DNA of 63,111 nucleotides, from positions 1 to 63,111 of the forward strand of contig JAGBZD010000024.1 of NCBI GenBank assembly GCA_017628395.1. Reading direction: 5' to 3'. Made by a program: the position numbers and the translations under genes. Shown one piece after another: positions 8,357 through 18,247 of this stretch. The notes under the pieces are model-generated. The model worked only from the letters and a program-made list of their open reading frames with translations. It searched no databases and was not told the DNA's origin. Numbering within the stretch: position 1 is the first letter of the stretch; each line of letters begins with the position of its first letter. Origin of the DNA: Paludibacteraceae bacterium (GTDB lineage: Bacteria > Bacteroidota > Bacteroidia > Bacteroidales > Paludibacteraceae).

Positions 8357-11300
8357 ATGAAAAACAATCTTTCTACTCTTTTTGTTGCAGCCCTTTTGCT
8401 GCTCGCTTCATCTATCTCAGCCCAAGGCTTAGCTGGCAAAAAAATCTATGTTAACCCAGGACATGGTAGCTATGGTTGGGATGACAGACCACAATCTACT
8501 ATTCCTTATCCCATTCTCAAGAAGGCAGATGGTACCTCATTGGGCATCCCAGACACTTGTGGTTTCTTTGAGTCCAACACCAATCTGCAAAAATGCTTGT
8601 ACCTCGGAAAAAAGTTGGAGCAATATGGTGCTAAAGTGACTTATTCTCACACCAAATGCGGTCCTTGGGATTATGAGAAAGTAGATGGCACTTATCCAAA
8701 ATATTTCTTTAAAGACGGAGACTGGCAAGGTAATAGTATCGCAGCATGGTATACAAATTGGGTTGTAGATTCTGCAACTTGGTATGGGGATCTAAACACA
8801 AATTCCCCTTATAGATATACTAAACACCCAGACATTCGTAAATACAATCGCATACCTACACTGATTGCACGAGAAGTTGGCGACTCTGTAGTCAATGGTT
8901 ATGAGTATGATTGTTTTATTTCAGTTCACTCTAACGCCCCAGGAAATGCCAGTGATAATCAGACAAACTACCCGCTATTTCTATATCGCGGATTTAATAT
9001 GGATGGAAGTAACGCATCCCAAAACCAAGACATATCTTACTATTCCCCAGGAAGTTACGAAATGGCAGATGCAGCATGGGAGCATTGCTACGAGTTGTTA
9101 GAAGGAGTGGGGTCGCTTTGTCATCCCTACCGAGAAGAACCATCGGTGGATAAAAAATTCATTTCTGGAGATTTAGATTTTTACCGCCGAAACACATCAT
9201 ATCCTGATGGATTGTATGTAGATCAAGACACGCTTGAGTTTGCAGGTAGAGAATACTATTCATACCTTGGCGTGATTCGCCATATGGTTCCAGGCTTCTT
9301 GGCGGAAGGTTATTACCACTCTTACGGTCCTGCTCGCCACCAAGCGCTCAACTATGATTATTGTCGAATGGAAGGCCTTGCCTACTTCCGCGGAATAAGG
9401 GATTATTTTGGCGGAGCCCCAGAGACTGTAGGCTACATATGCGGCGTCATCAAAGACAATACTACCAAGATGTTCGACCATCCAGACTACCAATACCATT
9501 CCGACTCCCACGACCAATGGATGCCTTGCAACGGCGCTACCGTCATTCTTAAAAAGGCAGGGGAAGAAATCAACCGCTACACTTGCGACAGCAACTACAA
9601 TGGCATCTTTGTCTTCTATGAACTCGACCCAGGAACCTATACCCTTGAATCGGAATACGAAGGACTTACTTTCTCAGAAGTGGTCGAGGTAGAAGCCGAC
9701 AAGACAACCTATTCGCGCCTCTATCCTACAGCCATACCACACATCTGTGCTTACGATCTAAATGTAGAGCAAAATGGTGACTCCTATACTTTTAGTTTCT
9801 ACGCTAACAGCACTGCGGAAAATGCCAACATTATTTTCTACAACAACGAGAAACAAGAGATAGGCAGCTACCCAATCTCCGCTACTAAAGGAGCAAACTC
9901 TATCACCTTGTCCACGCTCAATCTCCCTGGAGATGTAGGTCAAACGCTCTCATGGGCAGTAGAGTTAGAAGGTAAAAACATCGAAGAATTTGCGTTGGTT
10001 CATAGTGACAACTCGCTGGATATGCATACTACCTCTCAACTCTTCAATGCTGTCAACACCAATCCAATGTCCGACAACTTTGGAGAGATTTATGTGCTAC
10101 ACCGTGCTGGACGATTAAAACAAGAACCAACAGCTGCTGCCGATAATGGTTTGTGGGTATATGATCACGAACTAACAAAACAAAACACGGAGGTTTATAA
10201 AGGTGGCAGTCCATTTGGTCACCCCACTCGCATGGGTATTGATAGCGAGGGGTATTTATACATATCTGATTGGTCAAGTGCTAATTCTGGTATTCATATC
10301 GCCAACACTGCGGACTTATCACAACCGTTTACCCAATTCTATGCGGGAACGCGCGACGCTGATGGAAAATTCACCTACAATAGTATTTCCACAGGTTCTG
10401 CTACTTCGGGTAACTATATCTATGGTACAGGCAAAGATACCAAGTTATATGTGTGTGACGAGCAGAACGCTGGCAATGGAATAGCGATATACAACATCGG
10501 TCAAGAGGATGGCGCAATTCTCCATCAATGGACAAAAGTTGCTGATAAAATTATCACATATCAAGGTAAAGCAACTGGAAATTCTGCAGTTTGGGCAACA
10601 AGTAAAGGTGTTTTCATTAGTCAGGACCGCTGGGAACATGATGCATGGCATGAGTTGCAATTTTACAACAATAGCGGAACGTGCGTGTTTACTTCTGAGA
10701 ATCATAACGACTTCGATGGATTAAGTGGAGGAGGATTTGTTGTTTCTCCAGATGAGAAAATATTGATTTTGAATAGCGGCGGAGAGAGCAAACAATTCAA
10801 AGTCTTTGATATCACTTGGAATGGTGAAACTCCTACATTAACATTGAGTGACACCTATTCTCATAGTCTTGGTGCTATTCGTCAGATGAACTGGGACTAC
10901 GCGGGTAACTTGGTGTGCTCAGGAGATGATGGTATTCATATCTTCACGGTTCCAACCAACGACAACACAACCCTTGTGCCCGCCCGCGCTACAGTTGTTA
11001 AGCTGCAACCACAACCTGCTCCTGCTAACCAGCGCATTTGGGCATTCGACTTGAAGTGTAAACCTACCATGGCGGGTTATCAATTCACTTTCAAGTCTGT
11101 TGCGAATGGAGTAGGATCCTTAACTCTCAAAGACGAACAAGGTAAGGCTCTTAAAAGTTGTTATATATCATCAGTAACGCAAGGCGAGAATACATTTACT
11201 ATTCCATACGATGATATGCCACAAACCCGCGATGACCTTTCTTGGGAAATCACACTCGCAGCAGGCGCGGTAGAGCAAGGGGCTAACCTACAAGAAGTGA

Positions 11301-12997
11301 CTACGGATGAAGATAAATACTACTACTATCTTGCTCAAGATGTCACTACCAACACAAACCCCGAATCCGAACATTTCGGCAAGATCTATGTACTTGAACC
11401 ATACGCTGGTAAAAATGATGGTAAAAATACGCATAGCAAAACGCAAAAAGCAGGTATCTATGTGTATGACCCATTGCTAAACTTAGAAAATTATGCCAAA
11501 GGCTATTTGCCAGAGGGGGTAGATGTTACTAAATTTGACCCAGGTCATCAGTATCGCGTTCTACACCGCATTGCGGTTGATCCTATCACGAACGAGGTGG
11601 CTTTCGTGCAAAGCAAAACAAATCAGTTATGGATTGCTAATCCAGATGACCTCAATGCACAAGCGACAAATATCATTCAAGGATTAGGCACAGATGCTTC
11701 ATCGCTATGTTATGACTCCAATGGTAATCTCTTTGTGTTTGGATATAACTCTGCTGAAGAAAAGGCAGTTATTTATAAAAAAGAAGTAGGTTCTAATAAT
11801 TTCAATCCATTCGTTGAGATAGATCCTTGGGAGTACGAAAATGAGCGTAACTCTATGGCATCCGATGGTCGAGGCGGACTTTGGGTGATTTCTCAATTCT
11901 CGGGAAATAATTATGGTAACTTCTTCCATGTAAACCAAAATGGTGATGTTGATTTTAACATCGGTACGAATGGTACAACGCTAACTGGTAAACTCCTCAA
12001 AACAGATATGCCAGAAAATATGCCAATCATATTCAATCGTGGACAGTTGGCATATGATGCGAAGCGTAATATATTAGCAATTGGTGGTGACTCCAAAGTG
12101 ACATTGTACAAAGCAACATACTCCCTTACTACTCCTTCTTTAGAGTATTGGACTTCCACCTCTACATTAGGTAACATTGACGGAATCGCATTCGACTATG
12201 CAGGCGACTTGCATGTGATGTGTGCTTCTAAGGAGCGTTTCTACAAATTTGCAGTGCCTACCGATAACAATGTATGCACCACACCTGCACCTACCTCGCA
12301 AATCATACCTCATAGATTTGTACTTCAAGATACAAAGCACAACCAAACGGCACTCAATAATATTAAGGGTCAAACCGTAGATGCGCTCGTGTGCCGCTCG
12401 CTGACGGCTGGTATGTACAATACGCTTTGCTTGCCATTTGAATTGGAGCTGGATGCGTTTGATGACACGCCTCTTGACGGTGCTAAAGTACTAAAATATT
12501 CACATTCTGAGGAATTAGATGGTGATATTCTACTCTATTTCGATGAGGTTACTGCTATGGAAGCGGGAGTACCGTACCTTATCGAGCCACAAGCCGATAT
12601 TGATGTGCCAATGGATTTTATGGGCGTGCGAATAACAGAAACAGATGAAGAGATAGCAGGTGATTCAGATGATAATGGTATTTCATTCAATGGTATCCTT
12701 GCTCCTAAGACTTTGGAAGCTAACGAAAAGAGTATCCTCTTCTTGGTGTCTGGCAATCGTCTGGCGTGGGCAAACACTACCGCAGAGATGTATGGTATGC
12801 GTGGATACTTCATCGTTCCCAATGGTAAATACAATAAACTCTCAACACGCGCGTACATCAGTACCAAGGAGTCTGAAACGACAGACTTGCAGCAACCTTC
12901 TGCCATCAAAGTGGCAACTAAATTCATTCAAAATGGCGTGCTTTATATCCAACGAGAAGGCGAAGTTTATACGATAATGGGCACAAAAGTGCAATAA
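8357..12997 (+). CDS. Large secreted N-acetylmuramoyl-L-alanine amidase-like protein (Amidase_3) with duplicated C-terminal modules
   Basis: The 1546-residue product has a signal peptide ending near SISAQ (residue 23). The first 330 residues match zinc Amidase_3 enzymes, which cut the amide between muramic acid and L-Ala: NPGHG (His36), FISVHSNAPG (His191) and GFLAEGYYH (Glu317) supply the expected zinc/catalytic positions. Next comes a carboxypeptidase-regulatory-like beta sandwich (about 355-455). Then two copies of a ~400-residue unit follow: AYDLNVEQNGDSYTFSF pairs with AFDLKCKPTMAGYQFTF, and NTNPMSDNFGEIYVLHRAG with NTNPESEHFGKIYVLEPYAG. Each has repeated strand motifs suggesting a beta-propeller. 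The C-terminus (YIQREGEVYTIMGTKVQ) resembles short Bacteroidetes C-terminal sorting modules. A murein-remodelling or cell-surface role is inferred. Confidence 0.75.
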   Translation: MKNNLSTLFVAALLLLASSISAQGLAGKKIYVNPGHGSYGWDDRPQSTIPYPILKKADGTSLGIPDTCGFFESNTNLQKCLYLGKKLEQYGAKVTYSHTKCGPWDYEKVDGTYPKYFFKDGDWQGNSIAAWYTNWVVDSATWYGDLNTNSPYRYTKHPDIRKYNRIPTLIAREVGDSVVNGYEYDCFISVHSNAPGNASDNQTNYPLFLYRGFNMDGSNASQNQDISYYSPGSYEMADAAWEHCYELLEGVGSLCHPYREEPSVDKKFISGDLDFYRRNTSYPDGLYVDQDTLEFAGREYYSYLGVIRHMVPGFLAEGYYHSYGPARHQALNYDYCRMEGLAYFRGIRDYFGGAPETVGYICGVIKDNTTKMFDHPDYQYHSDSHDQWMPCNGATVILKKAGEEINRYTCDSNYNGIFVFYELDPGTYTLESEYEGLTFSEVVEVEADKTTYSRLYPTAIPHICAYDLNVEQNGDSYTFSFYANSTAENANIIFYNNEKQEIGSYPISATKGANSITLSTLNLPGDVGQTLSWAVELEGKNIEEFALVHSDNSLDMHTTSQLFNAVNTNPMSDNFGEIYVLHRAGRLKQEPTAAADNGLWVYDHELTKQNTEVYKGGSPFGHPTRMGIDSEGYLYISDWSSANSGIHIANTADLSQPFTQFYAGTRDADGKFTYNSISTGSATSGNYIYGTGKDTKLYVCDEQNAGNGIAIYNIGQEDGAILHQWTKVADKIITYQGKATGNSAVWATSKGVFISQDRWEHDAWHELQFYNNSGTCVFTSENHNDFDGLSGGGFVVSPDEKILILNSGGESKQFKVFDITWNGETPTLTLSDTYSHSLGAIRQMNWDYAGNLVCSGDDGIHIFTVPTNDNTTLVPARATVVKLQPQPAPANQRIWAFDLKCKPTMAGYQFTFKSVANGVGSLTLKDEQGKALKSCYISSVTQGENTFTIPYDDMPQTRDDLSWEITLAAGAVEQGANLQEVTTDEDKYYYYLAQDVTTNTNPESEHFGKIYVLEPYAGKNDGKNTHSKTQKAGIYVYDPLLNLENYAKGYLPEGVDVTKFDPGHQYRVLHRIAVDPITNEVAFVQSKTNQLWIANPDDLNAQATNIIQGLGTDASSLCYDSNGNLFVFGYNSAEEKAVIYKKEVGSNNFNPFVEIDPWEYENERNSMASDGRGGLWVISQFSGNNYGNFFHVNQNGDVDFNIGTNGTTLTGKLLKTDMPENMPIIFNRGQLAYDAKRNILAIGGDSKVTLYKATYSLTTPSLEYWTSTSTLGNIDGIAFDYAGDLHVMCASKERFYKFAVPTDNNVCTTPAPTSQIIPHRFVLQDTKHNQTALNNIKGQTVDALVCRSLTAGMYNTLCLPFELELDAFDDTPLDGAKVLKYSHSEELDGDILLYFDEVTAMEAGVPYLIEPQADIDVPMDFMGVRITETDEEIAGDSDDNGISFNGILAPKTLEANEKSILFLVSGNRLAWANTTAEMYGMRGYFIVPNGKYNKLSTRAYISTKESETTDLQQPSAIKVATKFIQNGVLYIQREGEVYTIMGTKVQ

Positions 12998-13009
12998 AAT
13001 GCATAAAAA

Positions 13010-13041
13010 TTTGGTCAATTCAAAAAAAAGTAGTACCTTTG
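13010..13041 (+). promoter_or_regulatory. Promoter of the rpsF ribosomal protein operon
   Basis: TTTG (13010-13013), 20 bases, TACCTTTG (13034-13041). About 100 bases of leader follow before rpsF. A leader of that size could hold an S6:S18 autoregulatory site, known in many phyla, but I could not fold it with confidence. Confidence 0.85.
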
Positions 13042-13143
13042 CACGATTTTTCGCGCGTTTGCGTACGGCTTGCTGTGTGTGGACGCTGTGAACAGAGTGA
13101 TAAATAACTAATTATTAACAATTTAATTAACTAATCAAACATT

Positions 13144-13500
13144 ATGTTAAATCATTACGAAGCCGCTTTCGTGTTGACTCCCGTTTTGTCTGAACCACAG
13201 ATGAAGGAAGCGGTTGACAAATTCGAGAAACTTCTCGTGGAGAATGGCGGTACCATTCTTAACCGTGAGGAGTGGGGTTTGAAGAAATTGGCTTACCCTA
13301 TCCAAGGCAAAACAACGGGATTCTACGCCTTGCTGCAATTTGATGTAGAACCTGAGATGATTGCGAAGCTCGAGACAGCATTCCGTCGTGATGAGCGCGT
13401 ATTGCGTTTCCTCACTACCCGTCTTGACAAGTACGCATTTGAGTACGCTCAAAAGCGTCGTAACGCAAATGTTAAACCAGTAGAACAAGAGGAGGCTTAA
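13144..13500 (+). CDS. rpsF: 30S ribosomal protein S6
   Basis: 118 residues starting [17 protein letters not shown], with [21 protein letters not shown] and [14 protein letters not shown], the conserved core of S6, which pairs with S18 on the 30S platform. It is the first gene of rpsF-rpsR-rplI-rpmE2; rpsR follows after 2 bases. Confidence 0.97.
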   Translation: MLNHYEAAFVLTPVLSEPQMKEAVDKFEKLLVENGGTILNREEWGLKKLAYPIQGKTTGFYALLQFDVEPEMIAKLETAFRRDERVLRFLTTRLDKYAFEYAQKRRNANVKPVEQEEA

Positions 13501-13502
13501 TC

Positions 13503-13769
13503 ATGGCACAAAATGACGAAATCCGCTATTTGACCCCAAAGACCAACGAGGCAAAGAAGAAAAAGTACTGCCGCTTCAAAAAGTCTGGCATCAAGTACAT
13601 CGACTACAAAGATCCTGAGTTCCTCAAGAAGTTCCTTAACGAGCAAGGTAAGATTCTTCCTCGCCGTATCACAGGTACAAGCTTGAAGTATCAACGCAAG
13701 GTGGCTCAAGCCGTGAAGAAAGCGCGTCACTTGGCTTTGCTCCCATATGTAACCGATATGATGAAATAA
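13503..13769 (+). CDS. rpsR: 30S ribosomal protein S18
   Basis: 88 residues. The conserved [16 protein letters not shown] and [20 protein letters not shown] segments identify S18, the partner of S6. The gene lies between rpsF and rplI, the standard order. Confidence 0.97.
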   Translation: MAQNDEIRYLTPKTNEAKKKKYCRFKKSGIKYIDYKDPEFLKKFLNEQGKILPRRITGTSLKYQRKVAQAVKKARHLALLPYVTDMMK

Positions 13770-13828
13770 TCGTTCGAGTTAAACGAGATAAGAAGTAATT
13801 CAAACCATTTAATTAGAAAGGAAACATC

Positions 13829-14272
13829 ATGGAAGTAATTTTGATTCAAGATGTAGCTAACTTGGGCTACAAGAACGATATTATTAAGGTAAAAGATGGT
13901 TACGGTCGTAACTACCTCATCCCTAACCGTTTGGCTGTGATTGCTAACGATAGCAACCGCAAACAATTGGCTGAGAACCTCAAACAACAAGCACACAAGA
14001 TGGCTAAACTCTTGGCTGACGCTCAAGCATTGGCTGAGAAATTGGCTAACACCGTTATCACCCTCTCTGCAAAGGCAAACGAGGACGGCAAGATCTTCGG
14101 TACTATCACTACCGCTCAAGTATCTGAGGCTTTGGCTGCTCAAGGTATTGAGATCGACAAGAAAGTGATCACTATCGACGAGGCTGTGAAAGTTTTGGGC
14201 GAGGCTACTGCTACTGCTAAACTTCACCGCGAGGTAAAGGCTGAGATTAAGTTGAATGTTGTTGCTGAGTAA
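13829..14272 (+). CDS. rplI: 50S ribosomal protein L9
   Basis: 147 residues. The N-terminal MEVILIQDVANLGYKNDIIKVKDGYGRNYLIP is the signature of L9, followed by the long connecting helix and the C-terminal domain. AGAAAGGA lies about 7 bases before the ATG, one of the few clear Shine-Dalgarno-like sites here. Confidence 0.97.
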   Translation: MEVILIQDVANLGYKNDIIKVKDGYGRNYLIPNRLAVIANDSNRKQLAENLKQQAHKMAKLLADAQALAEKLANTVITLSAKANEDGKIFGTITTAQVSEALAAQGIEIDKKVITIDEAVKVLGEATATAKLHREVKAEIKLNVVAE

Positions 14273-14296
14273 TCGGCTAAAGAAAGGAAACAAATT

Positions 14297-14551
14297 ATGA
14301 AAAAAGGAATTCATCCAGAGAGCTACCGCGTTGTAGTTTTCAAAGATATGTCCGATGGCACACAGTTCTTCTCTCGCTCTACAGCTAACACGAAGGACAC
14401 CATCGAGATTGATGGCACTACTTATCCATTGATCAAGTTGGAAATCTCCAACACCAGTCACCCATTCTATACTGGTAAGTCTAAACTCGTGGATACCGCA
14501 GGTCGCGTTGACAAGTTTATGTCTCGCTACGGTAACCGCAAGCGTAACTAA
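14297..14551 (+). CDS. rpmE2: 50S ribosomal protein L31 type B
   Basis: 84 residues: [21 protein letters not shown] and [21 protein letters not shown]. The protein has no cysteines, so it is the zinc-independent type B form of L31, which is the usual form in Bacteroidetes. It closes the ribosomal protein operon and is followed at once by a terminator. Confidence 0.95.
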   Translation: MKKGIHPESYRVVVFKDMSDGTQFFSRSTANTKDTIEIDGTTYPLIKLEISNTSHPFYTGKSKLVDTAGRVDKFMSRYGNRKRN

Positions 14552-14561
14552 TACGGTAAAC

Positions 14562-14594
14562 AAAAAAAGGCGAGCAAGACTGCTCGCCTTTTTT
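14562..14594 (+). terminator. Rho-independent terminator of the rpsF operon
   Basis: GGCGAGCA (14569-14576), loop AGAC, TGCTCGCC (14581-14588), flanked by seven A upstream and six T downstream. The A run makes it usable in both directions. Confidence 0.92.
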
Positions 14595-14603
14595 AATCCC
14601 AGC

Positions 14604-14632
14604 CTTTACACTTTACACCCTACACTTTACAT
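14604..14632 (+). repeat. TTTACAC heptad array before the PnuC-like gene
   Basis: TTTACAC, TTTACAC, CCTACAC, TTTACAT at 7-base spacing, 8 bases before the start codon at 14641. The preceding AATCCCAGCC matches the right edge of the conserved palindromic core found at 61146-61223; here the rpmE2 terminator takes the place of the palindrome. Confidence 0.75.
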
Positions 14633-14640
14633 AGATACCT

Positions 14641-15381
14641 ATGAAAGCCATTCTCTACAAACAATTAGGCAAACATCTACTTTTCTCTGTGGGTGTTTAT
14701 ACTGCCTTATTCCTTGTATTATATACTATAGAGTGGTTAGTACCTTCCTTATCTACTAAACTTCTACAATGGCACGATCCTGCCTTCATCGTAGGAATAC
14801 CTGCCAGCGTTGTTGGAACAGCTTATGTGCTGACCATACGTAACCCTATGAACTATACAGGTTTCATAGCAGGAATTATCATGGCTATTCTTCTTGCGTG
14901 GCAATTTGCTCTTATGCAGCAATGGAGTCTAACATGCCTACAGTTATTTATCTTCATTCCCTTCATGATTATGTCAATTGTTCGTTGGAGAAAACCAGTT
15001 GTCTCTGACGACACAACGGAAGATGCATTAGAAACAACATTATTAGAAACAAAATATCAACTACTCAACATATTCCTCCTCATTTTACTAACTGCATTAG
15101 ACGCTGGATTTATCACACACTTCAAGGAGGCAATCGCATCACCTGACTTGCTCTCTAATATCATGAGTGGAATTATGATTGGATCATCTATTTTAGCTAA
15201 CTTCTGGATGATTTACAAGAAGCTTGATGCTTGGATATGGTGGATTGTATATAATCTTGCTGGTATCGTATTCTACATCCTCGTGGCTAATATATTCTCG
15301 CTTATTCTATTCCTTGTCTTTCTTGTGGTCAATACTCGTGCCGCAATAACATGGTATAAATTATACAAACTACAACAATGA
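14641..15381 (+). CDS. PnuC-like membrane transporter
   Basis: 246 residues with about seven to eight transmembrane segments. The pattern NYTGFIAGIIMAILLAWQFAL, then LQLFIFIPFMIMSIVRW, and later LDAWIWWIVYNLAG, FLVFLVVNTRAAITWYKLYK, follows PnuC nicotinamide riboside transporters, which have an NxxG helix, an aromatic xxWYxW segment and a C-terminal FL...W helix. The assignment is by pattern only; the cargo could be another vitamin. It overlaps the next gene by 4 bases (ATGA), so the two are translationally coupled. Confidence 0.6.
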   Translation: MKAILYKQLGKHLLFSVGVYTALFLVLYTIEWLVPSLSTKLLQWHDPAFIVGIPASVVGTAYVLTIRNPMNYTGFIAGIIMAILLAWQFALMQQWSLTCLQLFIFIPFMIMSIVRWRKPVVSDDTTEDALETTLLETKYQLLNIFLLILLTALDAGFITHFKEAIASPDLLSNIMSGIMIGSSILANFWMIYKKLDAWIWWIVYNLAGIVFYILVANIFSLILFLVFLVVNTRAAITWYKLYKLQQ

Positions 15382-16295
15382 AACGCAAACAAGATACATC
15401 TTTTCGAGTGGAGGCAGCGGCAGAGTTGATGCCCTTTCTGCTCTCTAAGTTGGGCGGTATGACCCGCACCAGCGTCAAACAACTGCTCAGTCAGCGTCGC
15501 GTGACGGTGAATGCAGGTATTCAAACCCGTCACGACACCCCGCTCAAAGCGGGCGATGTGGTACAAGTCCTACAAGGTAGAGGTAATGTGGAACTCCGTC
15601 ACCCCAAACTGCGTATCATCTACGAAGATGATGCGCTCATCATCGTGGAGAAGAAGAACGGACTGCTCACTGTGCCATACAACCCAAAAAGCAGCGAAAT
15701 GACCGCATACTCTATCCTGAAGGATTATGTGCGTAAGCAATCAAATCGCAATACCGTGCATGTGGTCCATCGCTTAGATCGCGAAACAAGCGGTGTATTG
15801 GTATTCGCTAAATCGCCTGAACTGCAAGAGTATATGCGCACCTATTGGCGCCAACTGGTCACCAAGCGCACCTATGTTGCCCTTGTGGAAGGACAGTTCG
15901 CACAGAAAGAGGGTACTATCACCACTTGGCTGACCGAAGATACACACACAGGTATGGTCTATTCATCGCCTAAAGATGATGGCGGACAAAAAGCCGTGAC
16001 GCACTACAAGGTGCTCAAAGAATTGGAAGCCGGACTCGGGAGCCCGGATTTAGCCATGTCTCTCATAGAACTGAACCTCGAGACGGGTCGCACCAATCAG
16101 ATTCGTGTGCACATGCAGAGCGTAGGTCACCCCGTGATTGGCGACCGAAAGTATGGACATGGCAACGAGTATTCGCCCGTTGACCGCCTCTGTCTGCATG
16201 CCAAGGTGCTGGAGTTTATCCACCCCATGACCGAGAAAAAAGTGCGCTTTGAGGCAGCAGCTCCTAAGGAAATGCTGCGCCCATTTAATGAGTAA
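15378..16295 (+). CDS. RluA-family pseudouridine synthase
   Basis: 305 residues. An N-terminal S4-like RNA-binding domain (SKLGGMTRTSVKQLLSQRRVTVNG type) precedes the catalytic domain with VHRLDRETSGVLVFAKS; Asp134 in HRLD is the catalytic aspartate of the family. The final part, NLETGRTNQIRVHMQSVGHPVIGDRKYG, is the second conserved block. It converts uridine to pseudouridine in rRNA or tRNA; which site cannot be told from sequence. Translation is probably coupled to the PnuC-like gene. Confidence 0.92.
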   Translation: MKRKQDTSFRVEAAAELMPFLLSKLGGMTRTSVKQLLSQRRVTVNAGIQTRHDTPLKAGDVVQVLQGRGNVELRHPKLRIIYEDDALIIVEKKNGLLTVPYNPKSSEMTAYSILKDYVRKQSNRNTVHVVHRLDRETSGVLVFAKSPELQEYMRTYWRQLVTKRTYVALVEGQFAQKEGTITTWLTEDTHTGMVYSSPKDDGGQKAVTHYKVLKELEAGLGSPDLAMSLIELNLETGRTNQIRVHMQSVGHPVIGDRKYGHGNEYSPVDRLCLHAKVLEFIHPMTEKKVRFEAAAPKEMLRPFNE

Positions 16296-16305
16296 GTAGG
16301 AATTA

Positions 16306-16406
16306 GGTTAGAGGTTAAAGGTTAGAGGCTAAAGGCACGGAATATGCGGCTTTTCCGCCCCGCCTTTACACCTTACACCCTATACTTTACACCCTACACG
16401 ATACAC
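16306..16406 (+). repeat. Array-palindrome-array element upstream of the SulP gene
   Basis: Left: GGTTAGA-type heptads (16306-16333). Centre: GCGG-ctttt-CCGC hairpin (16346-16358). Right: TTTACAC/CCTACAC-type heptads to 16406. It fills the gap between the pseudouridine synthase stop and the SulP start at 16420, in the same gene-relative orientation as the copies at 18142, 24348 and 61146. The right half, GCCTTTACACC, matches the copies at 14604 and 61146. Confidence 0.8.
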
Positions 16407-16419
16407 TAAAAAAAGAAAT

Positions 16420-18144
16420 ATGAAACTATCATTCAACGATGTTTTTCAACCAAAGCTCTTCCATACGCTGAAGAGCTACACCAAGCAAAAACTGCTGCAA
16501 GACTCTGTGGCAGGACTAATCGTAGGCGTGGTGGCTATCCCATTGGCTATTGCTTTTGGTATAGCCTCTGGCGTTGGACCTGCTGAGGGTCTTATTACCG
16601 CAATCTTGGCGGGATTTATCATCTCTGCTTTCGGTGGTAGCAAAGTGCAGATTGGCGGTCCTACGGGCGCGTTCATTGTTATCATCTATGGCGTGATTCA
16701 GCAACACGGACTCACGGGCTTGCTCATTGCCACGATTATGGCGGGTATTATGCTCATTCTCATGGGCGTGTTCAAACTGGGCAGTATCATCAAGTTTGTG
16801 CCTTATCCTGTGATCGTGGGCTTCACGGCGGGTATTGCGCTGACTATCTTCTCGACCCAGATGAATGACCTATTTGGTATGAATATACAAGGCGTGCCTG
16901 CGGATTTTATCCATAAATGGGTATGCTACGCCGAGCACTGGAAGGATATTAACTGGTGGGCATTCGGCATAGGTATCACCTCGTTGGCGATACTAATTGG
17001 CATGCCTCGTATTAGCAAGAAAATCCCTGGTTCACTGGTGGTTATCATCGTGATGACCCTCGTCACATGGCTGTTGCGTCGTTACGCAGGCGTGGAGAGT
17101 ATAAAGACTATCGGCGACCTCTATACTATCCCTAACGGTATTCCTGCGCCACACTTGCCTTCCTTCGAGTTGGCAGAGGGACAAACCTTCTGGAGCTTGG
17201 TGCAAAGTCTTTTCCCTGCGGCTTTCACCATCGCGATGCTGGGCGCTATTGAGTCCTTGCTCTCTGCTATGGTGGCAGACGGTGTGATAGGCGATCGACA
17301 TAACTCCAATACCGAGCTGATTGCTCAGGGTATGGCGAACGTGGTGGTGCCATTCTTTGGTGGTATCCCTGCTACGGGTGCCATCGCGCGTACCATGACC
17401 AATATCAACAACGGCGGCAAGACCCCTGTGGCAGGTATCGTGCACGCTATTGTACTGATGGCGGTACTGCTGTTCTTTAGTCCATTGGTTGGACTGATAC
17501 CTATGGCATGTTTGGCGGGTATATTGATTATGGTGAGTTACAACATGTCAGAGTGGCGTTCTATCGTATGGCTTGCCAAGAACCCCAAATCGGACTTCTT
17601 GGTGATGCTGGTTACTTTCATTCTGACCGTACTCTTCGACCTTACTATCGCTATTGAGGTGGGGTTGCTGTTGGCGGTTATTCTCTTCATCAAGCGTACC
17701 AACGAGTCCACTACGGTGCAGTCTTTCACCAATGAACTCGACCCAACGCACAACAACGACCTTCGTTTGCATGGTCAGGACTTGGAGACCCTGAAGATTC
17801 CGCCTTTTACAGAGGTATATGAGATTGATGGTCCGTACTTCTTCGGTATTGCCAACAAGTTCGACGACATCAGCCGCCGCACGCATAGTGGCGACCAGAA
17901 AGTGCGTATTATTCGTATGCGTAAGGTGTCGTTTATCGACTCCACGGGTATTCACAACTTGGAGCAACTGCATATGCGCTTGCAGCGCGATGGCATACAG
18001 TTGGTGCTCTCAGGTGTCAATGAGAAAGTATTCAACACGCTGGACAAAGCTGGGTTGGTCAACAAAATCGGTCGCGAGAATGTGCGCAACCATATCAATG
18101 GTGCCCTCTCTCGTGCCGAGGAAATAGTGAAATCAGGTAATTAG
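16420..18144 (+). CDS. SulP-family anion transporter with STAS domain
   Basis: 574 residues. About ten to twelve hydrophobic helices include GVVAIPLAIAFGIASGVGP near residue 37 and GGSKVQIGGPTGAFIVIIYG, the hallmark N-terminal segments of SulP/SLC26 carriers of sulfate, bicarbonate or carboxylates. A C-terminal STAS domain contains SFIDSTGIHNLEQLHMRL. It sits in the inner membrane. Substrate is not predictable. Repeat elements precede and follow the gene. Confidence 0.93.
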   Translation: MKLSFNDVFQPKLFHTLKSYTKQKLLQDSVAGLIVGVVAIPLAIAFGIASGVGPAEGLITAILAGFIISAFGGSKVQIGGPTGAFIVIIYGVIQQHGLTGLLIATIMAGIMLILMGVFKLGSIIKFVPYPVIVGFTAGIALTIFSTQMNDLFGMNIQGVPADFIHKWVCYAEHWKDINWWAFGIGITSLAILIGMPRISKKIPGSLVVIIVMTLVTWLLRRYAGVESIKTIGDLYTIPNGIPAPHLPSFELAEGQTFWSLVQSLFPAAFTIAMLGAIESLLSAMVADGVIGDRHNSNTELIAQGMANVVVPFFGGIPATGAIARTMTNINNGGKTPVAGIVHAIVLMAVLLFFSPLVGLIPMACLAGILIMVSYNMSEWRSIVWLAKNPKSDFLVMLVTFILTVLFDLTIAIEVGLLLAVILFIKRTNESTTVQSFTNELDPTHNNDLRLHGQDLETLKIPPFTEVYEIDGPYFFGIANKFDDISRRTHSGDQKVRIIRMRKVSFIDSTGIHNLEQLHMRLQRDGIQLVLSGVNEKVFNTLDKAGLVNKIGRENVRNHINGALSRAEEIVKSGN

Positions 18145-18234
18145 GCGATAAGGCGAAAGGCAAGAGGCCAGAAAATAGCGGCTTTGCCGCATAATACCAG
18201 CCTCTAACCTTTAACCTCTAACCTTTAACCTCTA
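18142..18234 (+). repeat. Array-palindrome-array element upstream of the alkaline phosphatase gene
   Basis: Left: GGCGATA, AGGCGAA, AGGCAAG, AGGCCAG heptads (18144-18171). Centre: GCGGC-ttt-GCCGC (18178-18190) followed by ATAATACCAGCC. Right: CCTCTAA/CCTTTAA heptads alternating to 18234. The start codon is at 18248. On its gene strand the copy at 24348-24435 is nearly the same sequence. Confidence 0.85.
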
Positions 18235-18247
18235 AAAATAGAAAAAT

